NCBI GenBank assembly: GCA_001414485.1
Contig: LLEY01000063.1
Location: forward strand, 186,001 to 250,000
Length of the DNA stretch: 64,000 nucleotides
Reading direction: 5' to 3'
DNA from: Calycina herbarum
Taxonomy: Eukaryota; Ascomycota; Leotiomycetes; Helotiales; Pezizellaceae
Shown here: positions 46,779 to 57,770 of the stretch, piece by piece
Layout: the number at the start of each line of letters is the position of its first letter
Position numbering within the stretch: the stretch's first letter is position 1
Program-made: the position numbers and the translations under genes
The notes under the pieces: model-generated
Seen by the model: only the letters and a program-made list of their open reading frames with translations
Told to the model about the DNA's origin: nothing
The model's database searches: none

Positions 46779-48842
46779 TTCCTCTCTCTTAAAAAAGACT
46801 TATTCTCGAGTCTTTATATTATTAGTATAGTATTAGTAAGCGGTGTCTATAGGCAGTAGTATTAGTAGTAGAAGGATTGTTATATAGAATATAGTTTATT
46901 AAGCGAGGTGTTTAGCAAAAGGTAGAATATAAGTCGTAGCCAGCCTTGTTTATAGATGTTGCTTATATTAGGTATTTTCTACTAAAAGCAAAGTATTTAC
47001 TAAAAGAGTATATAGTCTAACCTCTTAATTATTCTATATATTAAAGGGGATTTAGATAAGAGTCGGAGGTAGAAAAGTTAGAATTTAGAAGTCGATATTA
47101 TAGAAGATAGTAATAACTTAGCTAAGAGGTTACTTATTAGTATACTTCTTTGATTTATAACTAATTTAAATTAGACTTCTAGAATCTAGCTAGAAGGTAA
47201 AAGAAAGTAAGGACTCTTTACTAAAGTAGGAAGTCGAAGGTAGGGTATTAGCTAGTTAAATATTATTACTAATAATTATTTAATATCTTATTTTCCTACT
47301 AATTTAGAGTACTCTATAAGGACTTGGTTTTATCTTCTCTTTAAATAGTAGAAAAAGATTTATATTTAAGTAGTAGGAGGTTCGGTATTATACTAGATAA
47401 GGATTAAAAGGTAGTCTTTTTAACCGAAGTAGTTATACTAACTAGCTTAGTTATATTAGCTATATATAACTTAGTGTTTTAGTGTTTTTCCTTATCTAGG
47501 GCTAGAAGATCTACTACTATTTTAACGAAGTTATAGTTCTAATATCTCTTAAGTATAGTAGCTAAGTTTTATAGCTATAGTATAATCTTTTCCTATATAT
47601 AGAAGAACTGTTCTAACTTTAGTATTCCTCTAAGTATAGCTATACTCGAAAAGCGACCTCTAAAGTTAGTAAACGTTTCTCTAGTATAATTCTTTCTACT
47701 TATCTATAAGGCCTAGAAGGCGTTTTATATATCCTCTGTCTTATATCTAGTTAAGAAATATAAATCTAAAAGTTTAATTATATCTTAATAATCGTAGAAA
47801 GTAATATAAATCGATTTAGACTTATATCTGAGCTTAAGGTAGTTTCTAGCGAGTCTAGTAGTTGTTCTCTATATAAGAGCCTTTCGAGTTAGGCTTATAT
47901 TATAATAATTAGTATTTACTAGTAGTCTATTATATACTAATATCTTCTATTATCGGTATATAAGTAATATACTATTATCTAAGAGTTTAATCTTTTCTAT
48001 AATCTTACTTTTCATAGGTTAGATAGGATTTAGACTATCTTTAGAGTCGAGTAAGATAGTCTGCCGTCGAGGGAAGGTATTAGAGATAGGATCTCTTAAG
48101 TAAAAGAGGTCTAGTATAGAACTTAGAAGAGAAGGAGGGTTGTTCTCGGATTAGGATCGTTAAGGTTAAAGGTCTCTAATTTAATTCCTAAGTTTACTTA
48201 TAATTAATTCTAACTATATAAACCGATTATTATTATCTTAAAGTTTTTCTTCTAAGCCTTATACTACGTCTTATATCTCGTCTATATTAGAAAAGTCTCG
48301 GTTATCTTTAGGGTTTTAAGTAGGTTACTTTCCTTTCTAGGACCTTTTATTTTTAGGTATACGAGTGTGGTTTATAGACCTTTTAGAGGGGGGTCTACTA
48401 GCTTCTCTAGTAGGTTACTTAACGCTCTTAAGCAGAGCTTTAGAGAGACCTAGGGTCTCTCCTTATTCTAGTATATTATATACTATTTAGAGAGAGTTAA
48501 AGAGGTAGATTTAGAAGCCTTCTAGGTAACTATATATTATCGACTATTTATATCTTATATAGTAATCCCTATATAGAGAGGGTTATTAGGAGTCTTAGAA
48601 GTACTTAGCGTAGTCTACTTTTATTAACGTAGGAATCGCCTACGATTTTACTAGTTAACTGTTTAGATACTAAACCCTGGTGTTACTAGCTGTCTAGGTA
48701 GTCTCTGATTACCTAGCTATTTAAGGTTGTTGATATACTAATCCGAATCTAGGCTAAATCGAATTCGAAGTAAGTACGCCGGCGCGCTCGATTGAGATAT
48801 TATAATAAGCTGTCCTCGGCGGAGTTAAATTTAGTCTTTTAA

Positions 48843-49176
48843 TATAATAGTATAAAACAGATACTACTATAAAAGAGGTATATAGAAGTGCGTTTGATAG
48901 AATAATATATCTGAATACTAGGCTCTAATACGAAGGAAAAGACTAAATTAGTCTTTCCTAATAGAGGAGTAAGAGCATCTATATATAAGAGGGCTAGATA
49001 ATAACAAAAGTCTGTACTAATTCGGTTCTAACAGTTCTAAAACTAAAACTATACTATAATCCTGTTCCGTGCGCTTAGTATCTACTGTTCTATAACTATC
49101 TATACCGTACTATACTCGGCACGTATTCTTAGCTGTTCCGATGGCTCGGCAATTCTATTATTAGCTGGCTATTACA
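48843..49176 (-). repeat. LTR copy 3
   Basis: A 334-bp repeat that keeps the unmutated terminus ATTACA and is followed by the AAGCT duplication. Confidence 0.88.
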
Positions 49177-50033
49177 AAGCTTAAGATATATAAGGTCTTT
49201 ACTTCTATACGTACTCTTTCCTCTTAAGTCTCTATTCTTAAACACGAGAACTAGGGGCTACGAATAGCTATTATTCTTAAGAATTAGAAGAGAAAGAAGG
49301 ATAAGAGACTTAATCTTTACAGGGAAATTAGCTAGGGAGTAGAGGTATACTTCCCTAGGAAGGTTATATAAGCTCGAGAGTATTAGACTAAGGAAGAAGA
49401 GATAAGAGAGGCTGAAGAACAGGCAAAGGAAGAGAGGAGAGAGATAAGAAAGGTGAATACTCTTAAGAGACAACGTAAGAAGGAAGAATTAGCTAATAAG
49501 AGAGCAGAAACCTAGCTCTATAAGGAGCTAGCTACTATAACTCCAAAGGCCTTAAAACAGATAAAATATATACGTGTCCTACGAAAAAGAACTACTCTAC
49601 ATATGCCTCAAGTTAAGAAAGGAGCTAAAAAGAGACAAAAAGAGCTGGAAAAGCCAACTTTAATACTTAAACTTAAGGTTAGAGTTCTAGCTGAAGTAGT
49701 AGCTCTATAATTAAAGGAAACTAGGTTAGGACGGCAGATTAGGCTGCCACTCCGTGCCCGCGTATAGTTTTTTGTACTTATTCTCTAATTAACTACCTTT
49801 TATCTATATCCCTACTTAATTATATACAAATTCAATAAGTGGTTGTTGTGATATATAACTTTTAATATAGTGGGTGACATTCCGAGGGGGCGGGCTTTTG
49901 CCAGGACCGTGCACGAGGCCGGGATATCGGTTACAAACCGGCTTCGCTTTCAAGGTTCCCGACCCTGTGCCGAGGGAATAAAATCTCTCAGCCTCGTCTT
50001 GTCAACTTCTGCGATCTCCAACAACTACACATC

Positions 50034-50565
50034 ATGGCTGACCGATTAACACAACTTCAAGATGCTGTTGATCAGGTATGCAACACTTCCTACGCCCCAG
50101 ATACCTTACTAACAGCTCACCAGCTTGCAACCCAATTCGTGGCCTCTATATACTTCGTCAACAAACACCATGACCTCCACACCCTGAGCAAAACCGACAG
50201 CGTGCGAGACACGAAGAAAGAAAACGAAGGAGCCCAGCGGGATCCCCAAGATGGTAATTCTAAACCCAAACATTCTCTCGATTCATTGTGCTAATAGCAC
50301 ACAAGTGGAACCTCTTTCCGCGCAGCAATTCAAAGATGGACAACGCGAGTTGGCGCAAGACCTCATCACAAAGGAACAACAAATCGAATTATTGATCTCG
50401 ACTCTGCCAGGGTTGGAAAATAGCGAGGAGGATCAGGAACGAACGATCAAGCAACTGGAGGAGGAATTGAAGGCGCAAGAGGCACAACGGAAGCAGGCTC
50501 TCAAGGCGCGCGAGGAAGTCTTAGGAAGATTGGACGGCGTTATTCGGAGTATAAAGAGGCCTTGA
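50034..50565 (+). CDS. MED21: Mediator complex subunit 21 (Med21/Srb7)
   Basis: A subunit of the middle module of Mediator, linking regulators to RNA polymerase II. Three exons, 50034-50075, 50124-50253 and 50306-50565, give 144 codons (143 aa), the usual length. It begins [20 protein letters not shown] and contains [30 protein letters not shown] and [20 protein letters not shown], all classic Med21, followed by a long C-terminal coiled coil ([20 protein letters not shown]). The acceptor at 50305 rather than the AG at 50297 keeps the frame. Only about 100 bp separate its start codon from the inverted repeat of the transposon upstream. Confidence 0.93.
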
Positions 50566-50823
50566 ATGGGGTTTATTGAGCGCAACATACATGGCTTCGG
50601 TTGGGAGGATAACGGGCATATTCTGAAGGCATTATTTGGAGTTTGGGAATACCCCTTGCGGAGTTTAATTGGTATCTTGGTTTTTTCTCTATGCATTACA
50701 AAGTCGTTGGTCGTGTTTTTCTAGGTTTCTCTCTATGCAGCTTCAGCAGAATTCCTGCAATCTATCGTCCGTCTCGTAAATCTATCCAGAACCGTTCCAG
50801 GAAGCGATCAAAGATATGCCACT

Positions 50824-51624
50824 TTATGCTGACCCCGCTTCACGACTCTTGAAAAATTGTGGGAACAGCCCTCTAAGCTCTTCCAAGTGACGAATTTGAT
50901 GCTTGCATGGTTTATTTGCAGGCAAAGGTTCTCCCTCCTCTACCAAATGTGCGGCGTTCCATCCCAGTTCTTCGGCCTTCTTGCAATTCGAAGGGGAGTC
51001 ATCTGAAAATGTAAGCTTGTAGACTGGCTTGGAAGTTCATATATTCTTACCAACAAAGTAGCAATCTTTCATCTCCTTGATCCCTGCCTCAAGCATTCCC
51101 TTCTCAAACATTTCTGTGTACGGTTTGCATACAATCGGGTTCGCGCCATAATCGCAGTATGTCATCCCTTCAAACAAGTCGTCAATGCCAAGAAGGCGGA
51201 CCACTCGTTTTCCGTGAGTAACGTAGGCATTTGTAAAGAGCCAGAGCTTGATCTTGGTCGTATCGATGTCTTCAAGCAGTTTTCGGAGTTGTGCATCTGG
51301 AAAGATAATCTCATCGAGGGGAAGAGCATCGTCGACTTGGCGGTTGTATTCCAGCGGGTCAATCTTGTGATGACGGATGAGTCCTTCAATTGCAAGACCG
51401 TAATTCTTGTAGTACTCTTGATGAAGTCTGAATGCATCGTCTTGAGAAAGCTCTAGGTGCTTCATGAAGTAGTCATCGATCAACCTTGTCATGTGATCGT
51501 GCACCTTCTTACTCTTTGGATACAGCTAGAGAAACAGTCAGTTGAGTCCCAAGAGTATAACAGAGAGGAAGAGACTTGCACAATTGTCTATATCAAAGAA
51601 GAAGACTGGTCGTGAGTCAGTCAT
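50824..51624 (-). CDS. HAD-family pyrimidine 5'-nucleotidase (Sdt1/Phm8-like)
   Basis: It hydrolyses nucleoside monophosphates. Three exons, 51624-51580, 51525-51051 and 51002-50824, give 233 codons (232 aa). HAD motif I is FFFDIDNCLYPKS (Asp nucleophile and acid), motif II is LWLFTNAY, the Lys is in VCKPYTEMF and motif IV is DDSPSNCKKAEELGW. The first intron (51526-51579) begins GC (TGT|GCAAGT) and ends TAG, a GC-AG intron; the GT one base away does not keep the frame. A longer frame opens at 51792, adding a 56-aa Arg/Ser-rich stretch with KSFKSFKS that could be a mitochondrial presequence, so dual targeting is possible. Confidence 0.87.
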
Positions 51625-51792
51625 GGCTGTGGTACTGTAGGACTTGAAGGACTTGAAGGACTTGAAGGGTGACGATCGAGTGTATAGGGTCACAAGTGAA
51701 CGTGAAGAAGGATAGAGAGTATTGATGTAGCGGGAGTGAAAAGGGGGAGTTCTGTGCCACTTGGTCCTGATGCAGGCTGAGAAAGGTAACAT

Positions 51793-52584
51793 AGGAGAGG
51801 TTTCCAGTGTTTTCGCAAAACAGAGGGATCTAAAGATGGGATGTACTTGCCGTGAGTCTTACAGCCAACGATTTTGGTGTTCTCGACCCCGAGGTTCTCT
51901 ATCATTGGACCCGCTTTATTTGATAGATTTCCGGGGGAGTCCAAACTTCACCATCCCCGTAGACTTCTACATTGAATTCATTTACTTATTTTGGGTTTCA
52001 TCATTATTTATTGGTCATCTGACTAGAGCTTCTCACCTAATATAGTGTTACTTTTGGGTGTGATGTGCTAGCAGAGCAGCAATTCCCATCGTTGGGAAGA
52101 ATCTTTACCGGGGCGTGTTCATCGAGAAATGGTCTTGGATCCCCCCAAAAAACCACATCGTAACAGTCAAACTTCTAGTCTAACATTATTTATCCATCGG
52201 AGTTTTGTTCTCTATTTTATGTCTACTTTCCTCGTCTCTTGTAGACACTTCGTTGGTCTTGTGGTAGGGTGCGCGCCGAAAGAAATGGGGACTTTTTTTC
52301 ATCTGCAAACCGTGAGGGTAAGCTGCGCCTCGCCCCCAGCCATCTTTCTATACAACCAGACGCTTTTTTGAGAAATGAAAAGAGATGATAGTCCAGCACA
52401 AATATTCTTCTTCATACTCCGTTCTATAATACACTTCAAAGGTTTTACAATTCTTTCCATCTCTATTCATGCCTCTCTTTTAGCCAGGCTATCGAAGGAG
52501 TTGGACACCATATCGCACATATTAGGTCTCCCGTGGAAGGCTGTGACTGTTAGGACTGCTTGTCTACGAACATAAGTACAAGAA
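51793..52584. other. Gene-free interval between the nucleotidase and a HET gene
   Basis: No recognised gene. It contains the 5' regions of two divergent genes. Nothing regulatory stood out. Confidence 0.4.
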
Positions 52585-55000
52585 ATGGCACAACCTTGCA
52601 AAAGATGTATTATTTGGAGCAACTTGGAGTGGCTGAATGAACATTCTTTGGACGCAAGGATAGACGGCCTTCAAACGCTTGAGTACGAGTACAACTACAA
52701 ATGCCTGCTCTGCCAAGCTATAAAGATAGCCGTCAGTATTCAACGTCCACAATACGAAATGCTCCGGGTTGCTTCAACAGCATGTATTGTTATCAAGGAT
52801 CGTGGTCCATACTTTCTCGTTACGGATGGAGTGTCCAAACACGCATTTTGCAAACAGGTACTCACAAACTCGGGGCCAAAAACTATAGCTATTCGACTGA
52901 TATGGAAATTGGATATATTTGTTTTACCAGAAGATTGGAAGGATAGGAGAGCGTTGGGCGAGAAAACCGATGCTATTTTACTGCTCGTACATCACTTTGC
53001 CACCATTACACCTCAGCTCTGTCTTCGATATTCTCGTGCTCTGCCATTTGGTAATCTAGTCAGTGTTGATAATTGGGAAGTCCCGTACTTCAAGGTGTCT
53101 CTTATTAAGAAATGGGTGCAGAGCTGTCAAGAAGGAGTCCATGGACTCCCTTGTGCTGACTATCGACATCAAGTAATATGTGAGTTGCACCCAGCGACTG
53201 CGAAAATAGAATCTTCTAACGCATCCTCTTTTCTCTAGATCCCCCGGACTTCAGGGTAATTGATGTCAATGCTATGAAACTGGTTGTGTTAAGCGAATAT
53301 GCCCGTTTTGTAGCCTTGAGTTATATGTGGGAAGATGGAGCCGAGAACTCCAACACGCAGCTTCAAAAGAACAACTTGGCTATGTTGGAGGTATCGGGTG
53401 GTATCTCCAAGATCAGCCTCCCGAACAGAATTTCAGATGCCATTTCTCTTTGTCGAGACCTCGGCGAGGATTACCTTTGGGTTGACAGGCTCTGCATTAT
53501 TCAGGATGATGCACTTTCGAAACACGGACAAATTTGTGCAATGGACAAGATTTACTCTTCCGCAGCGTTCACTATTATCATAGCTCTTGATCAGCGGGAT
53601 CGAGGAGGGATACCAGGCGTTAATCGTCGCCCTAGGTATTCCTCGACTGTTCGTCCGTTGCATCGATGTGCTGATGAAACACGAGGTATCATACCAATGG
53701 GGATGGGGAAAGTAATTCTTCCCTTTGGAACAAGAGAGGATGGACATTTCAAGAACGCCTGTTGTCCAAGAGACGGTTATTCATTACCGAATTCCAAGTT
53801 ATATATGAATGTCCCTATGGACAAGCACACGAAGAACTCACCTATTATTCCTCGCCTTGGAGAACCCAAAATAGTATTCGCAGACTTCGTGCCCTGTGGA
53901 AAGACGGCAAAGCAATTGAGGAACGAGATCACCAAGAATACCGCAGACTCTTTGGATTCGTTCATCAAGAATTTACAGCAAGAACTGATAGCTACCCAAG
54001 AAACATTTCAAGCTTCCCAGAATACTGTTCTTTGGTCGCAGATTATAGCCAACGTCAACTGTCATTCGAGTCAGACATTCTCAATGCATTCGTGGGTGTT
54101 GCAAACTCTCTAGGGAGCCATCTCCACCTAAACACACCCATGCTATTTGGTCTCCCAGCGAGATTTCTTCCCCAAGCCTTGATGTGGGTTTCTCTATCGC
54201 CATCAGAGCAAGGTCTGAAGGTACCATCTCAATTCCCCAGTTGGAGCTGGACATCGGAAGCTAAACATATCGATTACCTTTGGATAGGCAGCAATTCTGA
54301 TATAAAGAAGGATGTACAAAACATCCTCAGCCTCGTATACTTTCATTTCCAAGACCCGGATCTTGGCTTGCAAAAAGTGGACACCGAAGAGCGCTGGATG
54401 GAGGAGAAGACAAGTATCATGGAGCTTGCTTCCAATCAAACGTTCCCACCTCTAGTAACAAAGGAAGATGGCTGTCTTTCAGAGGGATTTCTTTCTGCTA
54501 AAACGTGGGCGGAATGTCCACACAATCCGCGTCAGTGTCAATTACGTCAAGCGCTCGATCCAGTAGTTTGCGAATTAGCAGCCAAATTCCCAAACTCGCT
54601 TATTTTCAACACAACAGTCGCTTCTTTGCGGATATACAACGACCCTTCAGCAACTATCAAAAGGGGTGATAAATTATATCAAAATGTGATTCGAGATAAA
54701 ACCGGACGCAAGGTTGGGATCATAAATAGAAGAGGGCGTAATTGGATTGATACTTCACCAGAACTGGAACAAGAATTTCTTGTCATTTGTGCTTCACCAC
54801 TTGACCTCAGGCCTAGATCTGAAAACTTTATATCTGACGTTACGATGCCAAAACACTGGGATCGGTGGCGGTTACATGTTTTGATGATTAAGAGGGTCGA
54901 TGGAGAAGCAAATGTTGCACGGAGAATTGACGCTGGGTGGATTCGAGCACATAAGTGGAAAGAGTATAATCCAAGATGGGAAACAATTGTTCTTATCTAG
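52585..55000 (+). CDS. HET-domain protein (heterokaryon incompatibility type)
   Basis: HET proteins trigger cell death after fusion of unlike strains; many are of unknown role. Exons 52585-53179, 53239-53685 and 53739-55000 give 768 codons (767 aa). The frame break around 53700 is an intron (53686-53738): joining there gives ETRGWTFQERLLSKRRLFIT, the last HET block. Earlier blocks are RFVALSYMWEDG, LPNRISDAISLCRDLGEDYL with WVDRLCIIQDD, and MDKIYSSAAFTIII. The N-terminus starts MAQPCKRCIIW and has a C-X2-C pair with a later KCLLCQA, perhaps a small zinc-binding region. The C-terminal half is typical long HET tail (PSQFPSWSWTS). The end overlaps no other gene. Confidence 0.87.
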
Positions 55001-55712
55001 TAATCATTGAAGAAAGCCCAAATCATATCCTGCACTAGGGAACTTGCATTTTTTGAGTCTGATAGCTAGTGTAATTCAACGTGACCAGTGAAATTACTTA
55101 TTTAATAGTAGAAAGCTTCAGTAAGAGCAACTTATCTATGGAGTAAAAGTGGGGCTTTTAAAGGGTTATAGAGTACTAGGCGATAAGTCTAAGCCATTTG
55201 CTCTTTTCATATTAAAACTTCGCGATAACACTTAAGAATATAATATAGAAGATAGGATAGAGTCTTAATTTCCTTCATAGAATCTCTTAAACGTAGCTTT
55301 TCCCTTTATTCTCTGTCTTAGGATTTAGCTCAAGTATAAAGACTATATAACAAATTAGCTATAAAGTATAGTGTTTGTAAATAAGTAGTATTTTACACCT
55401 AAAAAGGCTAGAATCCGGTCCTAAAATTACTCCTGGAAAAACGCATTAACTACTAATAAAGTACTTCTCTACTACACGATGCTCGGTTATAAATAGCTTA
55501 AGAAGGTAGTTAACTATAAGTATACAAGGGGCACTAAAGTTTTAGTAAGTCTATATAAAGTTACAAGGGGTTAAAAAGTGGGCAAAAGGGCGGTTTTTGG
55601 TGGGGTTCACTTAAATGGCTCAGACTTCCCGACTGGCACTGTAGCTAAATCGAGATCTCTCTTAGAGTATAGGTAACTGTATTTTTAACTAACAACCACG
55701 CTGATATACGAC
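55001..55712. other. AT-rich stretch between convergent HET genes, probable transposon remnant
   Basis: From about 55080 to 55640 the sequence is rich in TA and poor in CpA, with many stops in all frames, like the RIP-damaged elements elsewhere in the window. No terminal repeats or domain could be recognised. Confidence 0.5.
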
Positions 55713-57770
55713 TTATTCTAAACAAAACTCTTCTTCTTCCACATCGGGTTTTATAAATTCCCCATACATGACCCCATGGAGATATGTCTCACCAATTAAT
55801 TTGTACTTCCCGTTCCCATTTTTACGCAGAGTGTATGGAAATCTAGCTCCTCGGAAAATGACAACGACGTCTCGCTCTTGCGCATGGGAAGGGGCAAGTC
55901 CAACAAAACCCTTCGTAGTTATGAAAGGTCGACGAACAACCTGGCGAGCCATCGCAGTGTAGTATAATTGCATCTCGATCGGCTTCTCACGCGGTGGTGT
56001 TTCTCCAGGCCACCCCTGGCAATCTTTGATGACTTGTTCTCTTCCGGATATGCACTCCCCAACTGAGGCAGCACGAAAAAAACCCCTACCAACTATACCC
56101 GCAACAGGAATAATCGAACGAGCAAACTCGCGGACGGAATTATTTGAGTAGATCTCCCTTCCGGTCTGGGAGTGCTTTTTGTCCGACTCCTCGCACAGTG
56201 TCTGGATGTCCTTAAGATACTTCCAAGCGGCCTTGCGGTCCCCCATGCTCAGATATTTCCCTTCGTTGCACTGATCCCCCAACGAATCGATTAAGTCGAC
56301 TCTATAGCCGCTCAATATTAGATGTTCAAAAGGAGCACTATCGAATTCGGGATGTTTTTCAAACTTCCCCTGCTCCTCTTTTCCCGCAGCGTAATAGGGC
56401 GTGTGCCACGGGAGCAGACCATATGGTTCCATAATTTCGTTCCGCCAGTCAGGTACCCAAAAGGGAACTTCTTCTTCGACCGTACCCGGCTGAGAGGAAA
56501 TTCCATCTTTGCCTCCGTTCTGTTGAGCGAACGACAGAAGATCCACGTGCCCCAAGGAAATGATAGCACGGGCAGTGTCGGAGTATAGACGACTGCACGA
56601 ATAGCTCTTGTCGTAGTTTACAGCAATGCCCAGCTTTCCAGAATCACCAGCCATTCCCAGCAATGCATAGATTTTATCTTTGTTGTTTGTAGCCTCTCTA
56701 CCAACGCGAATTTGCGAAAGAAGCCGCATGAGATCAAATTCGTTGGTCTGGTCGCTTTCTTCGACATGACTTTGATATTCTTGCCGCATTCCGAAAACGT
56801 GCGTTGCTGCTTTTGGTATAGCGAAGCCGACTTCCTGCATTTCGTTGAATTTAGGCATTAAGTCGGGGTCAAACTCTAGATCGACCACTCCAGGATTTGC
56901 TGCATCCCGATCTAATGCTGCCATCAATTTTTCGTAGAGGTCTCTACAGACATATATTTGCATATATATCATGTATTGGACAGCGGCGTGCAGAAGTGCA
57001 ACATCAATCTTCGATTTACCGCAGAAGACGTCAACTCCCCGGGAAACGACGATCTCCTGCAAAATCCAGGCTCTTTTCCAATAAGGTTTGGACAAGAGAT
57101 AGACGAGCTCTTTGAGGAGGTGATAATATTCAGCGTGGTGGACAGCAGCTTCTCTGAGCTTGTCCCCCATACGCTCTCTGAGCACCACCTCTGCATTATA
57201 TGCTTCGTCCTGGAGTTCGCTTGAGTGGCGGTCCATTCTCATCATCGCATCAAAGACTCCACGTTGAAAAATAACCGCGCCGATGTCTGAAAACTTGAAC
57301 ATTGCCTGGTCGCTATTTCCTTGTGCTGGTCCAAGCCATACTCTTGTTCGTGTCGCGGAAGCATAAACATCTTTCATATTCTCGACTTGCACGCCCTTCT
57401 CCACATCATCCTCCTGGTTTATGCAAAGTGCATCTACCCAAAGGTTGACGTTGACAGTGTCGTCGCGGAAGTGCTCTAAGGCGACCGCAAGATTTCTCGT
57501 CACTTGTACCTCTTCATAGTCCACCTGTACGCCATCCACCGGTCCATCTGTGTGTTTCACCAACACGGGTAGTGTGTCCTTATCGTCTCCCCAAACATAC
57601 GACAGGGCATCGTAATCAGCATTGTCCTTTCTGTTCACGGTGTATAGTTCGCAATGGATTGGAGCATCCGTACCAAGCTTCGGCGAGGGGGTGTCGACGG
57701 AGAACGATCGGGATTGAAGACGCAGGATTCGGATCTGCTCTGGGTTCAGCCGAGTATAGGCCATTTTCAA
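55713..57770 (-). CDS. HET-domain protein
   Basis: A single exon of 685 aa. The HET domain is near the N-terminus: ADYDALSYVWGD (block 1), VTRNLAVALEHFRDD then NLWVDALCINQEDD (block 2) and ENMKDVYASATRTRVWLGPA (block 3). The following region contains PYWKRAWILQEIVVSRGV, the conserved 'W..QE' block. The C-terminus, TTKGFVGLAPSHAQERDVVV then LIGETYLHGVMYGE, is the usual ending of this widespread fungal HET subfamily. ATG at 57770 (MKMAYTRL) or 57764 are both possible. It is transcribed towards the HET gene at 52585-55000. Confidence 0.9.
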   Translation of the reverse strand: MKMAYTRLNPEQIRILRLQSRSFSVDTPSPKLGTDAPIHCELYTVNRKDNADYDALSYVWGDDKDTLPVLVKHTDGPVDGVQVDYEEVQVTRNLAVALEHFRDDTVNVNLWVDALCINQEDDVEKGVQVENMKDVYASATRTRVWLGPAQGNSDQAMFKFSDIGAVIFQRGVFDAMMRMDRHSSELQDEAYNAEVVLRERMGDKLREAAVHHAEYYHLLKELVYLLSKPYWKRAWILQEIVVSRGVDVFCGKSKIDVALLHAAVQYMIYMQIYVCRDLYEKLMAALDRDAANPGVVDLEFDPDLMPKFNEMQEVGFAIPKAATHVFGMRQEYQSHVEESDQTNEFDLMRLLSQIRVGREATNNKDKIYALLGMAGDSGKLGIAVNYDKSYSCSRLYSDTARAIISLGHVDLLSFAQQNGGKDGISSQPGTVEEEVPFWVPDWRNEIMEPYGLLPWHTPYYAAGKEEQGKFEKHPEFDSAPFEHLILSGYRVDLIDSLGDQCNEGKYLSMGDRKAAWKYLKDIQTLCEESDKKHSQTGREIYSNNSVREFARSIIPVAGIVGRGFFRAASVGECISGREQVIKDCQGWPGETPPREKPIEMQLYYTAMARQVVRRPFITTKGFVGLAPSHAQERDVVVIFRGARFPYTLRKNGNGKYKLIGETYLHGVMYGEFIKPDVEEEEFCLE

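Larger units (their letters stand above)
44047..49176 (-). mobile_element. LTR retroelement in tandem form: LTR-internal-LTR-internal-LTR
   Basis: Three 334-bp LTRs (44047-44380, 46445-46778, 48843-49176) enclose two internal regions of exactly 2064 bp each (44381-46444, 46779-48842). The LTR ends form an inverted TGTAATAG/CTATTACA, with TG changed to TA at the left ends. The target duplication is AAGCT (44042-44046 and 49177-49181); removing the element lets the transposase frame read SLSKLKIYKVF. A purine-rich tract (AAGAGAGAGGAA on the minus strand) abuts the LTR at 44381 and 46779, giving minus-strand orientation. The 2064-bp internal region is too short for a full gag-pol and shows no reverse transcriptase motif I could read, so it is probably non-autonomous. 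RIP-like decay is heavy. Confidence 0.9.
42472..49710 (+). pseudogene. pogo/Fot1-type transposase, RIP-damaged and interrupted twice
   Basis: It begins MARIDKSYQINLAVAAIKRG, then YSNFTKAAKKYRYNRTTIL, a pogo/CENP-B type helix-turn-helix. Further on are NITADNLYNFDDKGFLIGF and RLLIDSYSSYINMKFIDF (DDE_1 catalytic region), then after the first nested insertion TIYRLQLLNIGLF, and after the LTR element a Lys/Glu-rich C-terminal tail (EEEIREAEEQAKEERREIRK) ending near 49707. Many TAG/TAA codons replace Gln. No functional product is possible. Confidence 0.85.
42388..49931 (+). mobile_element. pogo/Fot1-type DNA transposon with two nested insertions
   Basis: Perfect 43-bp terminal inverted repeats lie at 42388-42430 and 49889-49931 (outer end ACCGATATCCCGGCCTCGTG), flanked by TA on both sides (42386-42387, 49932-49933), the target duplication of Tc1/mariner/pogo elements. 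Without the nested pieces and their duplications the element is 2172 bp. The interior is AT-rich with stop codons at former Gln codons, whereas the GC-rich terminal repeats still keep CpA sites and are identical. It sits between the divergent genes RRG7 and MED21. Confidence 0.93.

Noticed and set aside
49740..49888. Relation between the right end of the pogo element and the 3011-3453 MITE
   Set aside because: Both contain CACT(A)CTCCGTGC-like phrases, but the match is too short and broken to support kinship.
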